Origin: Oryzias latipes
Taxonomy: Eukaryota > Chordata > Actinopteri > Beloniformes > Adrianichthyidae
Direction: 5' to 3'
NCBI RefSeq assembly: GCF_002234675.1
Contig: NC_019870.2
Coordinates: forward strand, 979,985-1,043,984
Length of the DNA: 64,000 nucleotides
Part shown: positions 11,026-22,210 of the stretch, piece after piece
How positions within the stretch are numbered: the stretch's first letter is position 1
How the letters are laid out: each line of letters begins with the position of its first letter
Notes under the pieces: model-generated
Seen by the model: the letters and a program-made list of their open reading frames with translations, nothing else
Told to the model about the DNA's origin: nothing
Databases searched by the model: none
Position numbers and translations under genes: made by a program

Positions 11026-11202
11026 ATGACTTGTCCTTTTTTGGAGGACCCAATAGACGAGGAGGCTGCATTAATTCCTAGAGAATTACATTTACGTCGT
11101 GCGAGGATTTTGAGACCTAGACTCGATTTTTTGTCATTTCCCCATACGTTTTTGTTTGAGCGTTATCGTTTTTCGTTGCAGTCAATTACATATATACAAT
11201 GA
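11026..11202 (+). pseudogene. HARBI1-like transposase, N-terminal remnant
   Basis: The 58 residues starting from the methionine codon at 11026 include CPFLEDPID, RPRLDFLSFP and FLFERYRFS. These are typical of the N-terminus of fish HARBI1-like/Harbinger transposases, with the helical segment ahead of the DDE domain. The reading frame stops at 11202 and no catalytic DDE core follows before the opposite terminal repeat. It therefore cannot encode an active transposase. It would have acted in the nucleus with the Myb-like partner encoded on the opposite strand of the same element. Confidence 0.7.
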
Positions 11203-11780
11203 AAACAACATTAGATAAGCATTGCTATGTAGATGTTTAATATGTCAAATATTGTCAACAAAGCCTACATCCATGACATGCTCACATTTGACCTGATTGA
11301 ATTATGTTTTTATACTTCATTTTTAGCTGCTGCCATGTTCTTTTAATTCCTGCAGGATTGCATCTACATGAAAATGAAATCAGGGACATTGAATTAGATT
11401 AATGTAACAATTACTTTTTGGAAACACAATTTGCTAACACTGCTTAATTTCTTAATCCCATTTAAACCTATACCACTTGATCAATACAAGGGTAGACAAA
11501 AGTTCACTTTTAAAAACACAATTGCATGTATTAATATTAAACTGACCAACGTTTGCAAGAGGGGAAGGTTAACAAAAAAGTCCTCTAAACGTTACCGACG
11601 TTAAAGGCATCCCCCCCCCCCAGATTGGTTCTGTATACTATGCAGCATTTCATGCATTTACACCAGGAATAACACTTCAAAAGTAAACCTAAATATCGCC
11701 ATTTTTTATTTCACACCTTACGCTATTTAGAAAGTTATTACAGTCAATATTTTATAACAATGATTTAAATGCAAACTTAC

Positions 11781-11949
11781 ACATTAACTTGAGCAGCTAT
11801 GTTTCCCACGCTAACTGTCTCTGTTTTGCAGATGCAGCGGTGTTGCTTTTCTTCTGGAATATGTGCTCATATTCACTGTAACTCTGCAGCAGCACGTCAA
11901 GTTCAGCTGGCAAAAAATAGGCAGACCTCTTTTTTTCCACGGTTGCCAT
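11781..11949 (-). pseudogene. Harbinger Myb/SANT-like DNA-binding protein, first exon remnant
   Basis: Reading on the minus strand from the ATG at 11949 gives a peptide with KKRSAYFLPAELDVLLQSY, EHIFQKKSN and TAASAKQRQLAW. This matches the helix pattern of the Myb-like protein that accompanies Harbinger transposases and recruits them to the element ends. A one-base frame break near the AW motif introduces a stop; the next frame continues with IAAQVNV up to a splice donor (gtaagt) at 11780. Later exons are missing. It is a relic. Confidence 0.65.
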
Positions 11950-12234
11950 GGTGACTCGTGATATCTGCGCTCCATTGATAATGGCTTCTTATAGTCGCGG
12001 TGCGCACGCTTAACTCCGAATCAGTCCACTCAGAGTTGATTGACCTAACTCCGATCAGCTTCTCTGAAACAGAAAACTCAGAGTTGTTAATCTCCCGATT
12101 GACCAACTCAGAGTTCAAGTTTATCCTCAGAGTTGGTCGAACCTCCTTTCTGAAACAGGCCCCTGGTGAAACACTAAACACAATATATAAGAACTGGAAA
12201 ACAAACACATACCATAAGCAGCAACCGCACAACA

Positions 12235-12455
12235 CCAAGTGTTACACCTACACACACACACATTCCCCTTTTATACCCCACATGTCCCTGAACCGTATCT
12301 CCATCTGTGGCGCTGTCAAACACTGATGCCAACCTGTAACCACCAGAGGCAATGTGGGAGTCAGTGTCTTGCTCAAGGACACTTAAACACATGGGTGGGG
12401 AACCAAACCTGTGGTCAGAGGTTGACTGCTCTCCCACTGCACCACAGCCGTATCT
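12235..12455 (-). mobile_element. tRNA-derived SINE, diverged copy (minus strand)
   Basis: The reverse complement of the right end reads ctgtggtgcagtgggagagc, the box A region. The body contains ccaccagaggcaatg and agtgtcttgctcaaggacac on the plus strand, matching the body of the SINE at 9385-9675 (ccaccagaggcagg, agtgtcttgcccagggacac). Its box B has decayed and the tail is replaced by a CA run. Confidence 0.65.
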
Positions 12456-13190
12456 GTATAAATAGGATGGACAGTCCATACCTCTGTCAACACCTAAGAG
12501 CAAAGTCTGCTTACTTTCTCCTTAGGAGAGACTTAAAAAGAGGTGGGGCAAACATGTCAATCAGAAGTTGGAACACGCCCACCAAAGCTATTTCAGAGTC
12601 CACGATTCACCTGTCACTCAAAAGCCACGCCCTCTCTGAGTGCTACTCTAAGGTTTGTAAAAGTTCCGTCAGAATGGAATCAAACTTGTTTTTGGACAGA
12701 AAGTTGGATGTTTCCCATTGAAGTGAATGAAGACTTTAAATTAGGTAACTCGTCCGTCAATCCTTTACGCAACTAACCTAAAGACCCTTTTATCCACATC
12801 AGAATCTGTTGGAATGATGATAATAACGAAGAGTTTCGCTGGATCACAGCAGCTGATGCTAACGGTCGAAGGATCCTCCACCAAGTGGCCATTTGAGGAA
12901 CTGCAGCTTTGCTCCGTCAGGCTTCATCTGCTGTTGTTAGCTGAAGAAGACGAGGTCAGCTGAGCGGGAGGAAGGTGCTTCCTGTGGTTTCAGATCATAG
13001 CGCCTCCCATTCTAACCCCCCGGTAGTAATGGAGGCCGGCTCAGGCTGCTCCCCCCCTCGCTTCAGGAAGGCCACTGACTGACAGTCACGTTCAATCAGG
13101 GAGGGGGAGTGTGACGGCTCTTCCTCGTACAGAGCAGCCAGCAGAGCCGTCTTTGCTTTGGTTGGACGATCACTTCCTGATCTATGTTCA
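12456..13190. other. No gene recognised
   Basis: This is unique-looking sequence without exon signals or repeat families I can name. Confidence 0.35.
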
Positions 13191-13560
13191 AAGAGTTTTC
13201 AGTGTCTTTTCATCTCAAAGACGTCATTTCTGTTCCAAATCTAAAAAAATGTGTCGTTTGCTAGGACAAAGTTTCTGCAGAACGGGGCCCTGCCCCAGAA
13301 CGGAGTTGTGGGCGGGGCCGTTGGGGCAAAGGTAACCCTCCGCTGATATCCCATCATCCCTTTGTTTACACTCTCTCCCACTAGCTTACAGCCCCTCACA
13401 CCCCCAACATTTTTAAACAGCATTTTTTAATCTTGATTCACAACGATTTGAGTCAAGAAATTCTCAGAAATGCAATTTGAATCAGAAATTCTTTTCTACA
13501 TGTGCTCCATCATGGGAAAATGTTAAAAACGTCAAAAACAGCATTTTCATGGGAACCTGG
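13190..13560 (+). repeat. Unnamed dispersed repeat, copy B
   Basis: Ordered blocks are shared with the copy at 53490-53800: gctaggacaaagtttctgca, gagttgtgggcggg, ctctcccactagcttacagc, gattcac...ttgagtcaagaaa, ctcagaaatgcaatttgaatc, and ttaaaaacgtcaaaaacagc near the end. Part of it is shared with the minus-strand copy at 5215-5377. No coding capacity and no terminal repeats are evident. Confidence 0.55.
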
Positions 13561-15010
13561 GAGAGACGAGGAGCTGTGGCGGTTTCAGGTTCAGAAAAAC
13601 CCTCCGGGATGGAGAGCTGTCACCAAGAGACGCTCTCTGACAGCCGCTCGCATATTTAGAGACTGAGAGCTGACAGCTTCGGCAGACGGAGAAGAAGGAG
13701 CTCCTTTGTTCTGTCCTGCTGTTGATCGGATCTTCTTCTCTCTTTTGAAGACATTTCTATCAGTGACTGCAAACACAAGCTGGAATCTGATTGGAACAGC
13801 AGTTTCCCTCTCAGTAATCGTGACTGTCACTCTGCTACATCCAGATCTGCTCCACAATTGACCAAACCTCAGATCAGGATTCACCATAAACATGTTTGTG
13901 GTGTTTCATAGGCTTTTATTTTGAAAAATGGCTTGAATCTCCTTCCACAATAAAAGTATCTCCTAAAGTTTTCCTGTTTGCTGGTGATGAACGTGACAGA
14001 CGGCAGACAGATCAGACTGACAGGAAAGTCTGACGGGTTTATTTCACCCCCCCCCCCCCCGAATTCCTGCTGCAGAAGCTTCTGGACTGAAGGTCTGCAT
14101 TTAGATTGTCCTGTCAGCTGATGGTCCGCATCAGCCCGTAGGTGTGGGTGCAGCTGGTGATGGGGAGGTGGAGGCGCGTGGCGGAGGTGCGTCCCAGGAA
14201 GGCGTGATGCTCTGCAGCATGAGGGTGGATGCTGAGTGAGTCAGTGTGGAGGTGCAGCGACACCTGTCCCTCCAGGCCCCCCCCGAAAACCTGTCAGAGA
14301 GACGGACGGGTCGGTCTCTGCAGAGACGTAGGCGTGCACGTGGATGTGCACGTGTGTGCTGTATGACTGTAATCAGTGGCACGCCGTTGATAAGCTGCGT
14401 CCTAATTAAACGGACGAAAGTCCTTTTTGTCTGAGAGGATCTGCAGAGATAAGAGGGAGAGAGACAGAAAGGGAGACTTTCAGTCTCATCTGAGGAGGAG
14501 GAGGAGGAGGAGGTGGAGGAGGAGGAGGAGGAGGAGGAGGAGGTGGAGGAGGAGGAGGAGGAGGTGGAGGAGGAGGTGGAGGAGGAGGGGGAGGAGGTGA
14601 CTCCTCCCCCTGACGGTTCTCCTCTGCCTCATCAGGAGCAGAGTTAGTTCTGTTGGCTCCTCTTGGACTGTTTTATGAAAGTGATGAAGCCCCCCAGTGG
14701 TCACCCGCTGAACTGACCTAAACTACAGTTACTTTAGTAAGGGGGGGGCAGATGAAGAAAATGTTCAAGACGGCGAGGAAGGCGTCTCTGCAAACTAAAA
14801 ATAAAGCTGCCGTGGAGCGGAGTCTCCCTGGTGGGGGGGCTGTGCTATCAAAGCCCCGGCGCTGTATGTTAAATCAGCTCTGTGAGGCGGGGGGGTGGAT
14901 GGCGGGGGGCGGGGGCAGCGCTGCCGGAGAACCGAGACGAAACAGCGTGAGCTGATGGTCTTATTCATTTATTCACAGCTCCACTTCACCTCACCTTCTC
15001 CCACCCCCCC
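13561..15010. other. No gene recognised; purine repeat inside
   Basis: There is no recognisable exon. A C14 run lies at about 14047-14060 and a (GGA)n tract at 14494-14597. If npy4r starts at the CpG segment near 1 kb, this is intron 1 of that gene. Confidence 0.35.
14494..14597. repeat. (GGA)n purine tract
   Basis: About 100 bp of GAGGAG interrupted by GGTGGA units. It is strictly purine-rich on the plus strand, so it could form triplex or GGA-type quadruplex structures. It has no coding meaning. Confidence 0.85.
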
Positions 15011-15800
15011 TCATGTTCTGTGGTCAGACCCCGCCCCCTCATGTTCTGTGGTCAGACCCCGCCCCCTCATGTTCTGCGGTCAGACCCCGCCCCCTCATGT
15101 TCTGCGGTCAGACCCCGCCCCCTCATGTTCTGTGGTCAGACCCCGCCCCCTCATGTTCTGTGGTCAGACCCCGCCCCCTCATGTTCTGCGGTCAGACCCC
15201 GCCCCCTCATGTTCTGTGGTCAGACCCCGCCCCCTCATGTTCTGTGGTCAGACCCCGCCCTCTCATGTTCTGTGGTCAGACCCCGCCCCCTCATGTTCTG
15301 CGGTCAGACCCCGCCCCCTCATGTTCTGTGGTCAGACCCCGCCCCCCTCATGTTCTGCGGTCAGACCCCGCCCCCTCATGTTCTGTGGTCAGACCCCGCC
15401 CCCTCATGTTCTGTGGTCAGACCCCGCCCCCTCATGTTCTGCGGTCAGACCCCGCCTCCTCATGTTCTGCTGTCAGACCCCGCCTCCTCATGTTCTGCTG
15501 TCAGACCCCGCCCCCCTCATGTTCTGTGTTCAGACCCCGCCTCCTCATGTTCTGCTGTCAGACCCCGCCCCCCTCATGTTCTGTGGTCAGACCCCGCCCC
15601 CTCATGTTCTGCGGTCAGACCCCGCCTCCTCATGTTCTCCCGCCTCCTCATGTTCTGCTGTCAGACCCCGCCCCCCTCATGTTCTGAGGTCAGACCCCGC
15701 CTCCTCATGTTCTGCTGTCAGACCCCGCCCCCCTCATGTTCTGCGGTCAGACCCCGCCCCTTCATGTTCTGCGGTCAGACCCCGCCCCCCTCATGTTTTG
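15011..15800 (+). repeat. 28-bp GC-box minisatellite upstream of npy4r
   Basis: About 28 tandem copies of a 28-bp unit beginning tcatgttctgyggtcagacc and ending in ccccgccccc. Each unit carries a CCCCGCCCC-type (Sp/KLF) GC box. Variation sits mainly at one position (tgtgg/tgcgg/tgctg) and in C-run length, and one partial unit lies at about 15635. All three plus-strand frames stay open through it. It ends next to a polypyrimidine tract and acceptor (ttgcttttctccacag, 15801-15816), just ahead of the first npy4r coding exon. Confidence 0.95.
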
Positions 15801-16001
15801 TTGCTTTTCTCCACAGACACACAGAATCGCCGAGGCCCCCCCAGCAGGACAGGAGTCAGGACATTCTTTGAAACCCCCTCCAGCTGAACCTTGCCCCCTC
15901 CCCTGTGGATCCTCCGTCTCCAATCGCATCACTGCAGATTTTCTGCATTCTGGGAAAAGCTCCGCCCCCTTCCCCCACAGAGCACAGCCCCCCGGCCAAA
16001 A

Positions 16002-18214
16002 ATGCCCAACAGCAGCGGCGGCCTCCTTGGCGTGTGGGAGGCGGCTGACTGGGCAGACACGTCTCAGTGCCCCCCCTCGGTGGGTGGGGCCACGTTCCTG
16101 ATCGTGGCGTACAGCGCCGTCATAGCCGTGGGGCTGCTGGGGAACGCGGGCCTGGTGTTCATCATCGCCCGTCAGCAGGAGCTGCGCAACGTGACCAACA
16201 TCCTGATCGCCAACCTGTCGTGCTCGGACATCCTGATGTGCGTGGTGTGTCTGCCGGTGACCGTCATCTACACCCTGATGGACCGCTGGGTGCTGGGGGA
16301 GGCGCTGTGTAAGGTCAGAGTGCATGCATCGCACCAGCCCCCCCAAAACCGAGTGGCTCCGCCCCTCACTCCTTCTCAGTTGTTGATCTGATAGATGATA
16401 TTAGAAAATCCTCACTTTTTTTCTCAGGATATTGATGATGTTGGCATTAAGTCAAATCTGACCGTCTCTGATTGGTCGGTCCAACAATTTGGATCAGGCT
16501 CCGCCCACAGAGGCTGCTTACTAAAATGTGGGCAGCACCTATCATGAAGTTAAAAAACCCAGAAGTCAGCTGGATTTGAGCTTTAATCCTGGACAGGAGC
16601 TGATGACCTTTTGACCTTGGTCAGTCGGTCTCCTCTGAAGCCTCAGGTTGAAGTTGAAGGTGTTTCTCAAACCTTTTGTTTTGCACCTGTCCAGGTGACC
16701 CCCTTTGTTCAGTGCATGTCGGTGACGGTGTCCATCTTCTCCCTGGTGCTCATCGCTCTGGAGCGCCACCAGCTGATCCTGCATCCCACCGGCTGGTCCC
16801 CCGCCACCGGACACTCCTACCTGGCCGTGGCGCTCACCTGGCTGGTGGCCTGCTTCATCTCCCTGCCCTTCCTGTCCTTCAACATCCTGACCAACGACCC
16901 CTTCCAGAACATCAGCCTGCCCGCCAACCCGTTCAGGTGAGACCGAAGCATCCGGGGGGCAGGTCTGTGACAGAACCGGGACCGCCGGCGTGACGACTAC
17001 CGATGCCCCGCCCCCCAGTTTACCTCTGTGTTACATTGTCTGTTGAAAAAGACTGAAATTCAGTTTTCGTTGGACATCTGGACTCATTTTCATCCCATTT
17101 TCAGGTTTTTTCCTTTGAAAGTTTTCTAGTTCTACAAAGCAGCTCGTTTGCTGCGTGTGACTCTGGTCTGAAACCATGAATGAAGAGGTTAGGTTTGGAG
17201 ATGGGGGGGTCAGGGGCTGCAGGTGGAAACATCAGTATGCAGCTGTCATGGGGTGTATTTGTCAATGGAGGTGGCGGCTTCCTTTTTTAATTAGTCTGTA
17301 AGTTTTTAACTGTAAAGCGGCTTTTTATAAATAAAGTTTGATTTGATTTAAATGGCGGAGGACAAAATGCCCCAGGGACAAAACAGAAGGAATAATCCAA
17401 CACCTTCTACCTGGGGGGAGGAGTAGATGAACAGATGAATGGATGGATGGATGGATGAACAGATGGATGGATGGATGGAGGGGTGTGGCTTCCCCCCATC
17501 AGACGCTGTACCGTCCTGTGTGTCCTTCAGGGACCACCTGATCTGCATGGAGCTGTGGCCGTCGGACAGACACCGGCTGGCCTACACCACCTCCCTGCTG
17601 ATCTTCCAGTACTGCCTGCCGCTGCTGCTGGTCCTCCTCTGCTACCTGCGGATCTTCCTGCGGCTGAGACGGCGCAGGTCTTTGCCCCGCCCCCCGGCGC
17701 TTGCCGCCCGTGCTTGTGGTGGGGCGCGACTGTCTGACCGTGGGTTGTGGTTGTGTCGTTCAGGGACATGCTGGAGCGCAGCCGGAGGACGCGGGGGGCC
17801 CAGAGGATCAACGCCATGCTGCTCGCCATCGTGGTCGCCTTCGCCCTGTGCTGGCTCCCCCTCAACGTCTTCAACACTCTGTTTGACTGGCACCACCAGG
17901 CTCTGCCCGACTGCCAGCACGACGCCGTCTTCTCCGCCTGCCACCTCACGGCGATGGCGTCCACCTGCATCAACCCCGTCGTCTACGGCTTCCTCAACAG
18001 CAACTTCCAGCGCGAGCTGAGGATCACGCTGCAGCGCTGCCAGTGCGGCACGCGGCCGGGGGAGAGCTACGAGAGCTTCCCGCTGTCCACCGTGGGCAGC
18101 GAGGGCGTGACCAAAGCCATGTCGCTCAACAGGATGGGGTCCGTCTGTGTCCCCTCCCCCCGGACGGAGACCAGCTCCTCCAAACTCACCAAAGCTCTAC
18201 CAGCCAACGTCTGA
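16002..18214 (+). CDS. npy4r: Neuropeptide Y / pancreatic polypeptide receptor type 4 (Y4)
   Basis: A rhodopsin-type Gi/o-coupled receptor for the NPY/PYY/PP peptide family, acting at the plasma membrane. Coding exons are 16002-16313, 16695-16936, 17531-17677 and 17764-18214. All have GT-AG borders and compatible phases (0, 2, 2), giving 383 aa, close to the usual 375 for Y4. TM1 is about residues 31-56 and TM2 about 66-90, with the conserved Asp in NLSCSD. Cys103 is the TM3 half of the extracellular disulphide, and its partner is in HLICMELW. The TM3 end is ALERHQL, the Y-receptor form of DRY. TM7 has NPVVYGFLN, and a Cys pair at QRCQC suits palmitoylation. An N-glycosylation site is at Asn3. 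The start follows acceptor-like sites at 15816 and 15980. The closest family match is Y4 rather than Y1, judged from IQCMSV-like, SLPFL and LFQYCLPL-like segments. Confidence 0.93.
17283..17345 (+). repeat. Retroposon-like 3' tail in npy4r intron 2
   Basis: The sequence ctgtaaagcggctttttata followed by aataaagtttgatttgattt is a typical fish LINE/SINE 3' end with a (TTGAT)n-type tail. Only the tail is visible. Confidence 0.4.
17428..17485 (+). repeat. (GGAT)n tract in npy4r intron 2
   Basis: ATGGATGG units are followed by ggggtgtggcttccccccat. The same tract-plus-tail arrangement occurs at about 9118-9172 (gatggacgggtgtgcccccc), so this is probably part of a dispersed repeat. Confidence 0.7.
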
Positions 18215-18827
18215 AGGCGGAGCTTCTGTCTGAGAGCTTCAGGGTCCTCTGATGAATCGTCCTGCAGGAAAAGGGAGTCAATGGATGAACTTCCTGTCCT
18301 GGAGGTCACCAGAGGGGAGGTTCAGGAAGTGAAGGAGGACGTCCCAGCTGCAGCTGCTCTCCTACAGCCTCTGAGTTCTGTTGGAGGCTGTTCCTCCTCC
18401 TCCTCATGACCTTCACGTGGGGCAGTTGGGTCTTTGTCCTCATCCATGACCGCGGTTCTGCCCCTCACATCTCCTCAATGCAGGATGGAGGAATGAAGAA
18501 GGGGCTGATGGGAGTTCAGATCCTCAGAACTGGGAATTTATGTAAAGGATTCAAGACGAAGAAGTTTGGCGACTCCAAAAGCAAGAAAAGGAAGGAACGG
18601 GTCTGTGGAGAGCAGCGGTTCTGCTGCGATCTGACTCACCAGCCGGAACATTTCATGTTAGCTGTTGATGGGTTCTAGACGGTTCTAAAGGGGGTTCAGG
18701 CCTGCATGACTGGACTGTTCCATTCACAGAAACGCAGTTCTGTTCAGTTCTGAACTTTAACTCCATGAATCCTTTGATCTAAATCAGATCAATCACTGAA
18801 AACATTCAGTGTGTAGAACTAGATTTT

Positions 18828-18833
18828 AATAAA
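18828..18833 (+). terminator. Candidate npy4r polyadenylation signal
   Basis: The first canonical AATAAA on the plus strand after the npy4r stop codon, about 610 bp downstream, in AT-rich sequence. Placement is by position only. Confidence 0.45.
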
Positions 18834-18849
18834 TGAATTATTATTATTG

Positions 18850-21120
18850 AAATGCAACATTACATTTATCAAATCTATAGACGAGTGTGTTTGAGTCCAG
18901 ATTTTCTTTTCTTATTGCATAAATCTCACATTTTTAAGTAATTAGTTATGTAAAAACTGTCCAAACAAAAGTGACTGTAGATAAATTCATTTACATGTAT
19001 TCTAATCATTTATTTGACATGTGAATTAAAGTTCATGTGGAGTTTATCCATCATGGATGTGGGCCCAGAATAAAGCCCTTTTGTGTTCTGGGAGCCTTCA
19101 TGTTAATTGATTTAATGGGGGAGGGGGGGGCGACACGTTTGAATTATTTCATATCAAGGTTTACGTCCTTCAGATGTTCCTATAGAAACTTCATAAACTC
19201 CTCTGTCGATTATCTTTTTCAATGTTTTACTGTATTGACTGTGAATCAGAAATGAATGAAGTTATGATGCCAAAGAAGCCCAAGTGTCTCATCATGCAGT
19301 ACCACGAATCACCACTAGGCTTCATAAGCAAAGGTTTGGCTCCCACTAAAGCGTTCATGTTCTACAGGGTTGACCTCTGGTCCTCTCTGTTCTCTTGCAG
19401 GTGAACTCTGGTGCGGTTCACTTCAGTGAGACAGACTTTTTTCCGTTCTGGTCAAACCTCATTTTGTTCAATAGCGCCCCCGAAGGAGCAGGTGTTGGAA
19501 CTGCGGGACTTTTTTTTTCTCGAGCCGTTTGGTCTTCTTGGGTCTTTGGTTTTAGTCATGCCGCAAGTGAAACTGAACCCAGGTGATGGGTGTGTGTGTG
19601 TGTGGGGGGGGGGGGGTTACACAGCAAAAACACCCCCCCTAAAAAAGAGGGGGGGCTCTTAACATTAAAATTTTTATTTAAATACCTTTTTAAAAAAATC
19701 TGGGTACGAAAAATGGTCTGTCCATGAATTCTTGCTTTGATAAAAGAAATGTAAGGATGTTTTCTCAAACTGAGAACATTTTGCTGCTGGAAACATTTCC
19801 TGATCCGATTATTTTTCTTGCGAGACAGAAAATAAAACAGTTTTTGTTGAAACAAGGAGCTTTAACTTTCTGAAGATTGAGTTTCTGCAGTGTGGTCAGA
19901 AGAAAACCCACAATCCTTTGGTGTTCTAAGGATTTTTGCTGTAGCTGGAGCGTGTGTAGCATGCTAACTCTAAGACTGTTGGAGTTCTGGACATAAAGAA
20001 TTTTGTTGCAGCAGCTGTTTGATCCAAATGTGGCAACAGTTGCTGAAAAAGAACAAATGACCGTAACTAAAACTCCTCTTTGTGGATTTTTCCATTCATC
20101 AGTTTGTGTTGCACTGAAGTGTAGTTTTGTTTCTGTCGATCCGCCGATTATCTTCTCCCCCGACCAAGAAACCCATAATCATTTTAAATCTTTGCTAAAG
20201 AAACTCGAGAAAGTCCATTTTCCATTCGTTTAACCGTTTTAGAGGAAATCACTAAAAAGATTCAGAGAAGTTTATGATTGTTGGGTTTTTTCTAAGTCAC
20301 AGACGTTTGAGACGCTCTCAGACATCAACTGCACTGGAATAGAATGAACAAATGTAAAAAAAACTCTTTTACTGAGGAAATAGTCGTTTTTTGCCCAAAG
20401 ACTAAAGGCGTTTGTGTTTGTGTTTGTGTCGCCACGTTTGGCCCAGTGTGGTTTTTTGTGTCATGTTTTCCTCATCGATCAGCTGCTGTGAAATTTCCTG
20501 TAGATCAGCGGCGGGAAACGTTTTGACTGGTTGGCCACAGAGGGTTCTAGAAATTGTCCAAAGGGCCGGACCGGAAGCGGATGCGTGGAGTGTTTTGGTA
20601 ATCCTCCTCATAAGAGAGAAAGAACCTTAAATCTGGACAGAAATTTGCTTTAGTTTTGATTGAAATTTGATATAAATATTCAAAAACAGAATATTTTGGA
20701 GTTTTTATTTCAAAACTGCGGCTTTGGTTCTCGTTTTAGTGCCAATGACACCAAATGGAGTCATGTTCATCAGGGACAAACTCAAACTCAGAGAAATGCT
20801 GCGTTCATGTGGTGCTGGAATGATGGGAAAAATGCCTGTTGGACTTGAAAAACACACTTGAACGTCACAAACACAACAAATGTTCTCTGAGCCTCGACAA
20901 AGGTCTATGGAGAGACAGCAGAGTTACAGGGAAAAGAAAACTTATTCCAGTTTGGGGGGCCAGATTCAATGGTTTAACGGGCCACATATGGCCCCCGGGC
21001 CGTAGTTCCCCCCCCTCTGCTGTGGACGTCTGTCAGGTTGACTTTTCACTGGAGTTATTTTCCTTCTTGGGCTCTGATTCCAAAAGATTTGATCCTCCTG
21101 GATCTGGTGTGGATCTCCTG
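18850..21120. other. No gene recognised
   Basis: AT-rich sequence without exons. A possible decayed hAT-type repeat spans 20505-21010 and is listed separately. Confidence 0.35.
20505..21010. mobile_element. Possible decayed hAT-type non-autonomous element
   Basis: The left part reads gcgggaaacgttttgactgg then ggttctagaaattgtccaaa and gggccgga. The right part reads ggggggccagattcaatgg then gggccacatatggcccccgg. Ends with gcggcggg/ggcccgc and TATGGCCC motifs occur in fish hAT-related repeats. No intact inverted repeat or target duplication is visible, so this is tentative. Confidence 0.3.
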
Positions 21121-21125
21121 TAGAC

Positions 21126-22210
21126 GTTTCCTCTGTTCTCCATGACCCGTGTTCGTTTGCTCATGTTCTCCATGACCCGTGTTCGTTTCCTCTGTTCTCC
21201 ATGACCCGTGTTCGTTTGCTCATGTTCTCCATGACCCGTGTTCGTTTCCTCTGTTCTCCATGACCCGTGTTCGTTTGCTCATGTTCTCCATGACCCGTGT
21301 TCGTTTGCTCATGTTCTCCATGACCCGTGTTCGTTTGCTCATGTTCTCCATGACCCGTGTTCGTTTGCTCATGTTCTCCATGACCCGTGTTCGTTTGCTC
21401 ATGTTCTCCATGACCCGTGTTCGTTTCCTCTGTTCTCCATGACCCGTGTTCGTTTGCTCATGTTCTCCATGACCCGTGTTCGTTTGCTCATGTTCTCCAT
21501 GACCCGTGTTCGTTTGCTCATGTTCTCCATGACCCGTGTTCGTTTGCTCATGTTCTCCATGACCCGTGTTCGTTTCCTCTGTTCTCCATGACCCGTGTTC
21601 GTTTGCTCATGTTCTCCATGACCCGTGTTCGTTTGCTCATGTTCTCCATGACCCGTGTTCGTTTGCTCATGTTCTCCATGACCCGTGTTCGTTTGCTCAT
21701 GTTCTCCATGACCCGTGTTCGTTTGCTCATGTTCTCCATGACCCGTGTTCGTTTGCTCATGTTCTCCATGACCCGTGTTCGTTTGCTCATGTTCTCCATG
21801 ACCCGTGTTCGTTTGCTCATGTTCTCCATGACCCGTGTTCGTTTCTCTGTTCTCCATGACCCGTGTTCGTTTGCTCATGTTCTCCATGACCCGTGTTCGT
21901 TTGCTCATGTTCTCCATGACCCGTGTTCGTTTGCTCATGTTCTCCATGACCCGTGTTCGTTTGCTCATGTTCTCCATGACCCGTGTTCGTTTGCTCATGT
22001 TCTCCATGACCCGTGTTCGTTTGCTCATGTTCTCCATGACCCGTGTTCGTTTGCTCATGTTCTCCATGACCCGTGTTCGTTTGCTCATGTTCTCCATGAC
22101 CCGTGTTCGTTTGCTCATGTTCTCCATGACCCGTGTTCGTTTGCTCATGTTCTCCATGACCCGTGTTCGTTTCCTCTGTTCTCCATGACCCGTGTTCGTT
22201 TGCTCATGTT
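21126..22210. repeat. 30-bp minisatellite, about 36 units, open on both strands
   Basis: The unit is ttctccatgacccgtgttcg followed by tttgctcatg. A 29-bp variant (tttcctctg replacing tttgctcatg) recurs at the start of the array and near 21246, 21424, 21573 and 22170, and a 28-bp variant lies near 21843. Because 30 is a multiple of 3 and the unit has no stop in several frames, ORFs of about 270 aa appear on both strands. These are by-products of the repeat. Confidence 0.95.

Larger units (their letters stand above)
10683..12166. mobile_element. PIF/Harbinger DNA transposon derivative
   Basis: The element is bounded by perfect 27-bp terminal inverted repeats: 10683-10709 (starts ccaggggcctgtttcagaaa) and 12140-12166. 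Inside, the plus strand retains the N-terminal exon of a HARBI1-like transposase (11026-11202). The minus strand retains the first exon of a Myb/SANT-like DNA-binding protein (11949-11781). Harbinger elements characteristically carry these two genes. The middle (about 580 bp) is AT-rich without the DDE nuclease core, so this is an internally deleted, non-autonomous copy. I see no clear 3-bp target duplication. Confidence 0.85.

Noticed and set aside
15011-15800. Could the 28-bp array be a CRISPR array?
   Set aside because: Units are directly adjacent with no unique spacers, and the setting is a vertebrate genome. It is a minisatellite.
15762-16346. 194-aa minus-strand ORF opposite npy4r exon 1
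   Set aside because: It is a shadow of the GC-rich npy4r coding exon. The same applies to minus-strand frames at 17527-17973.
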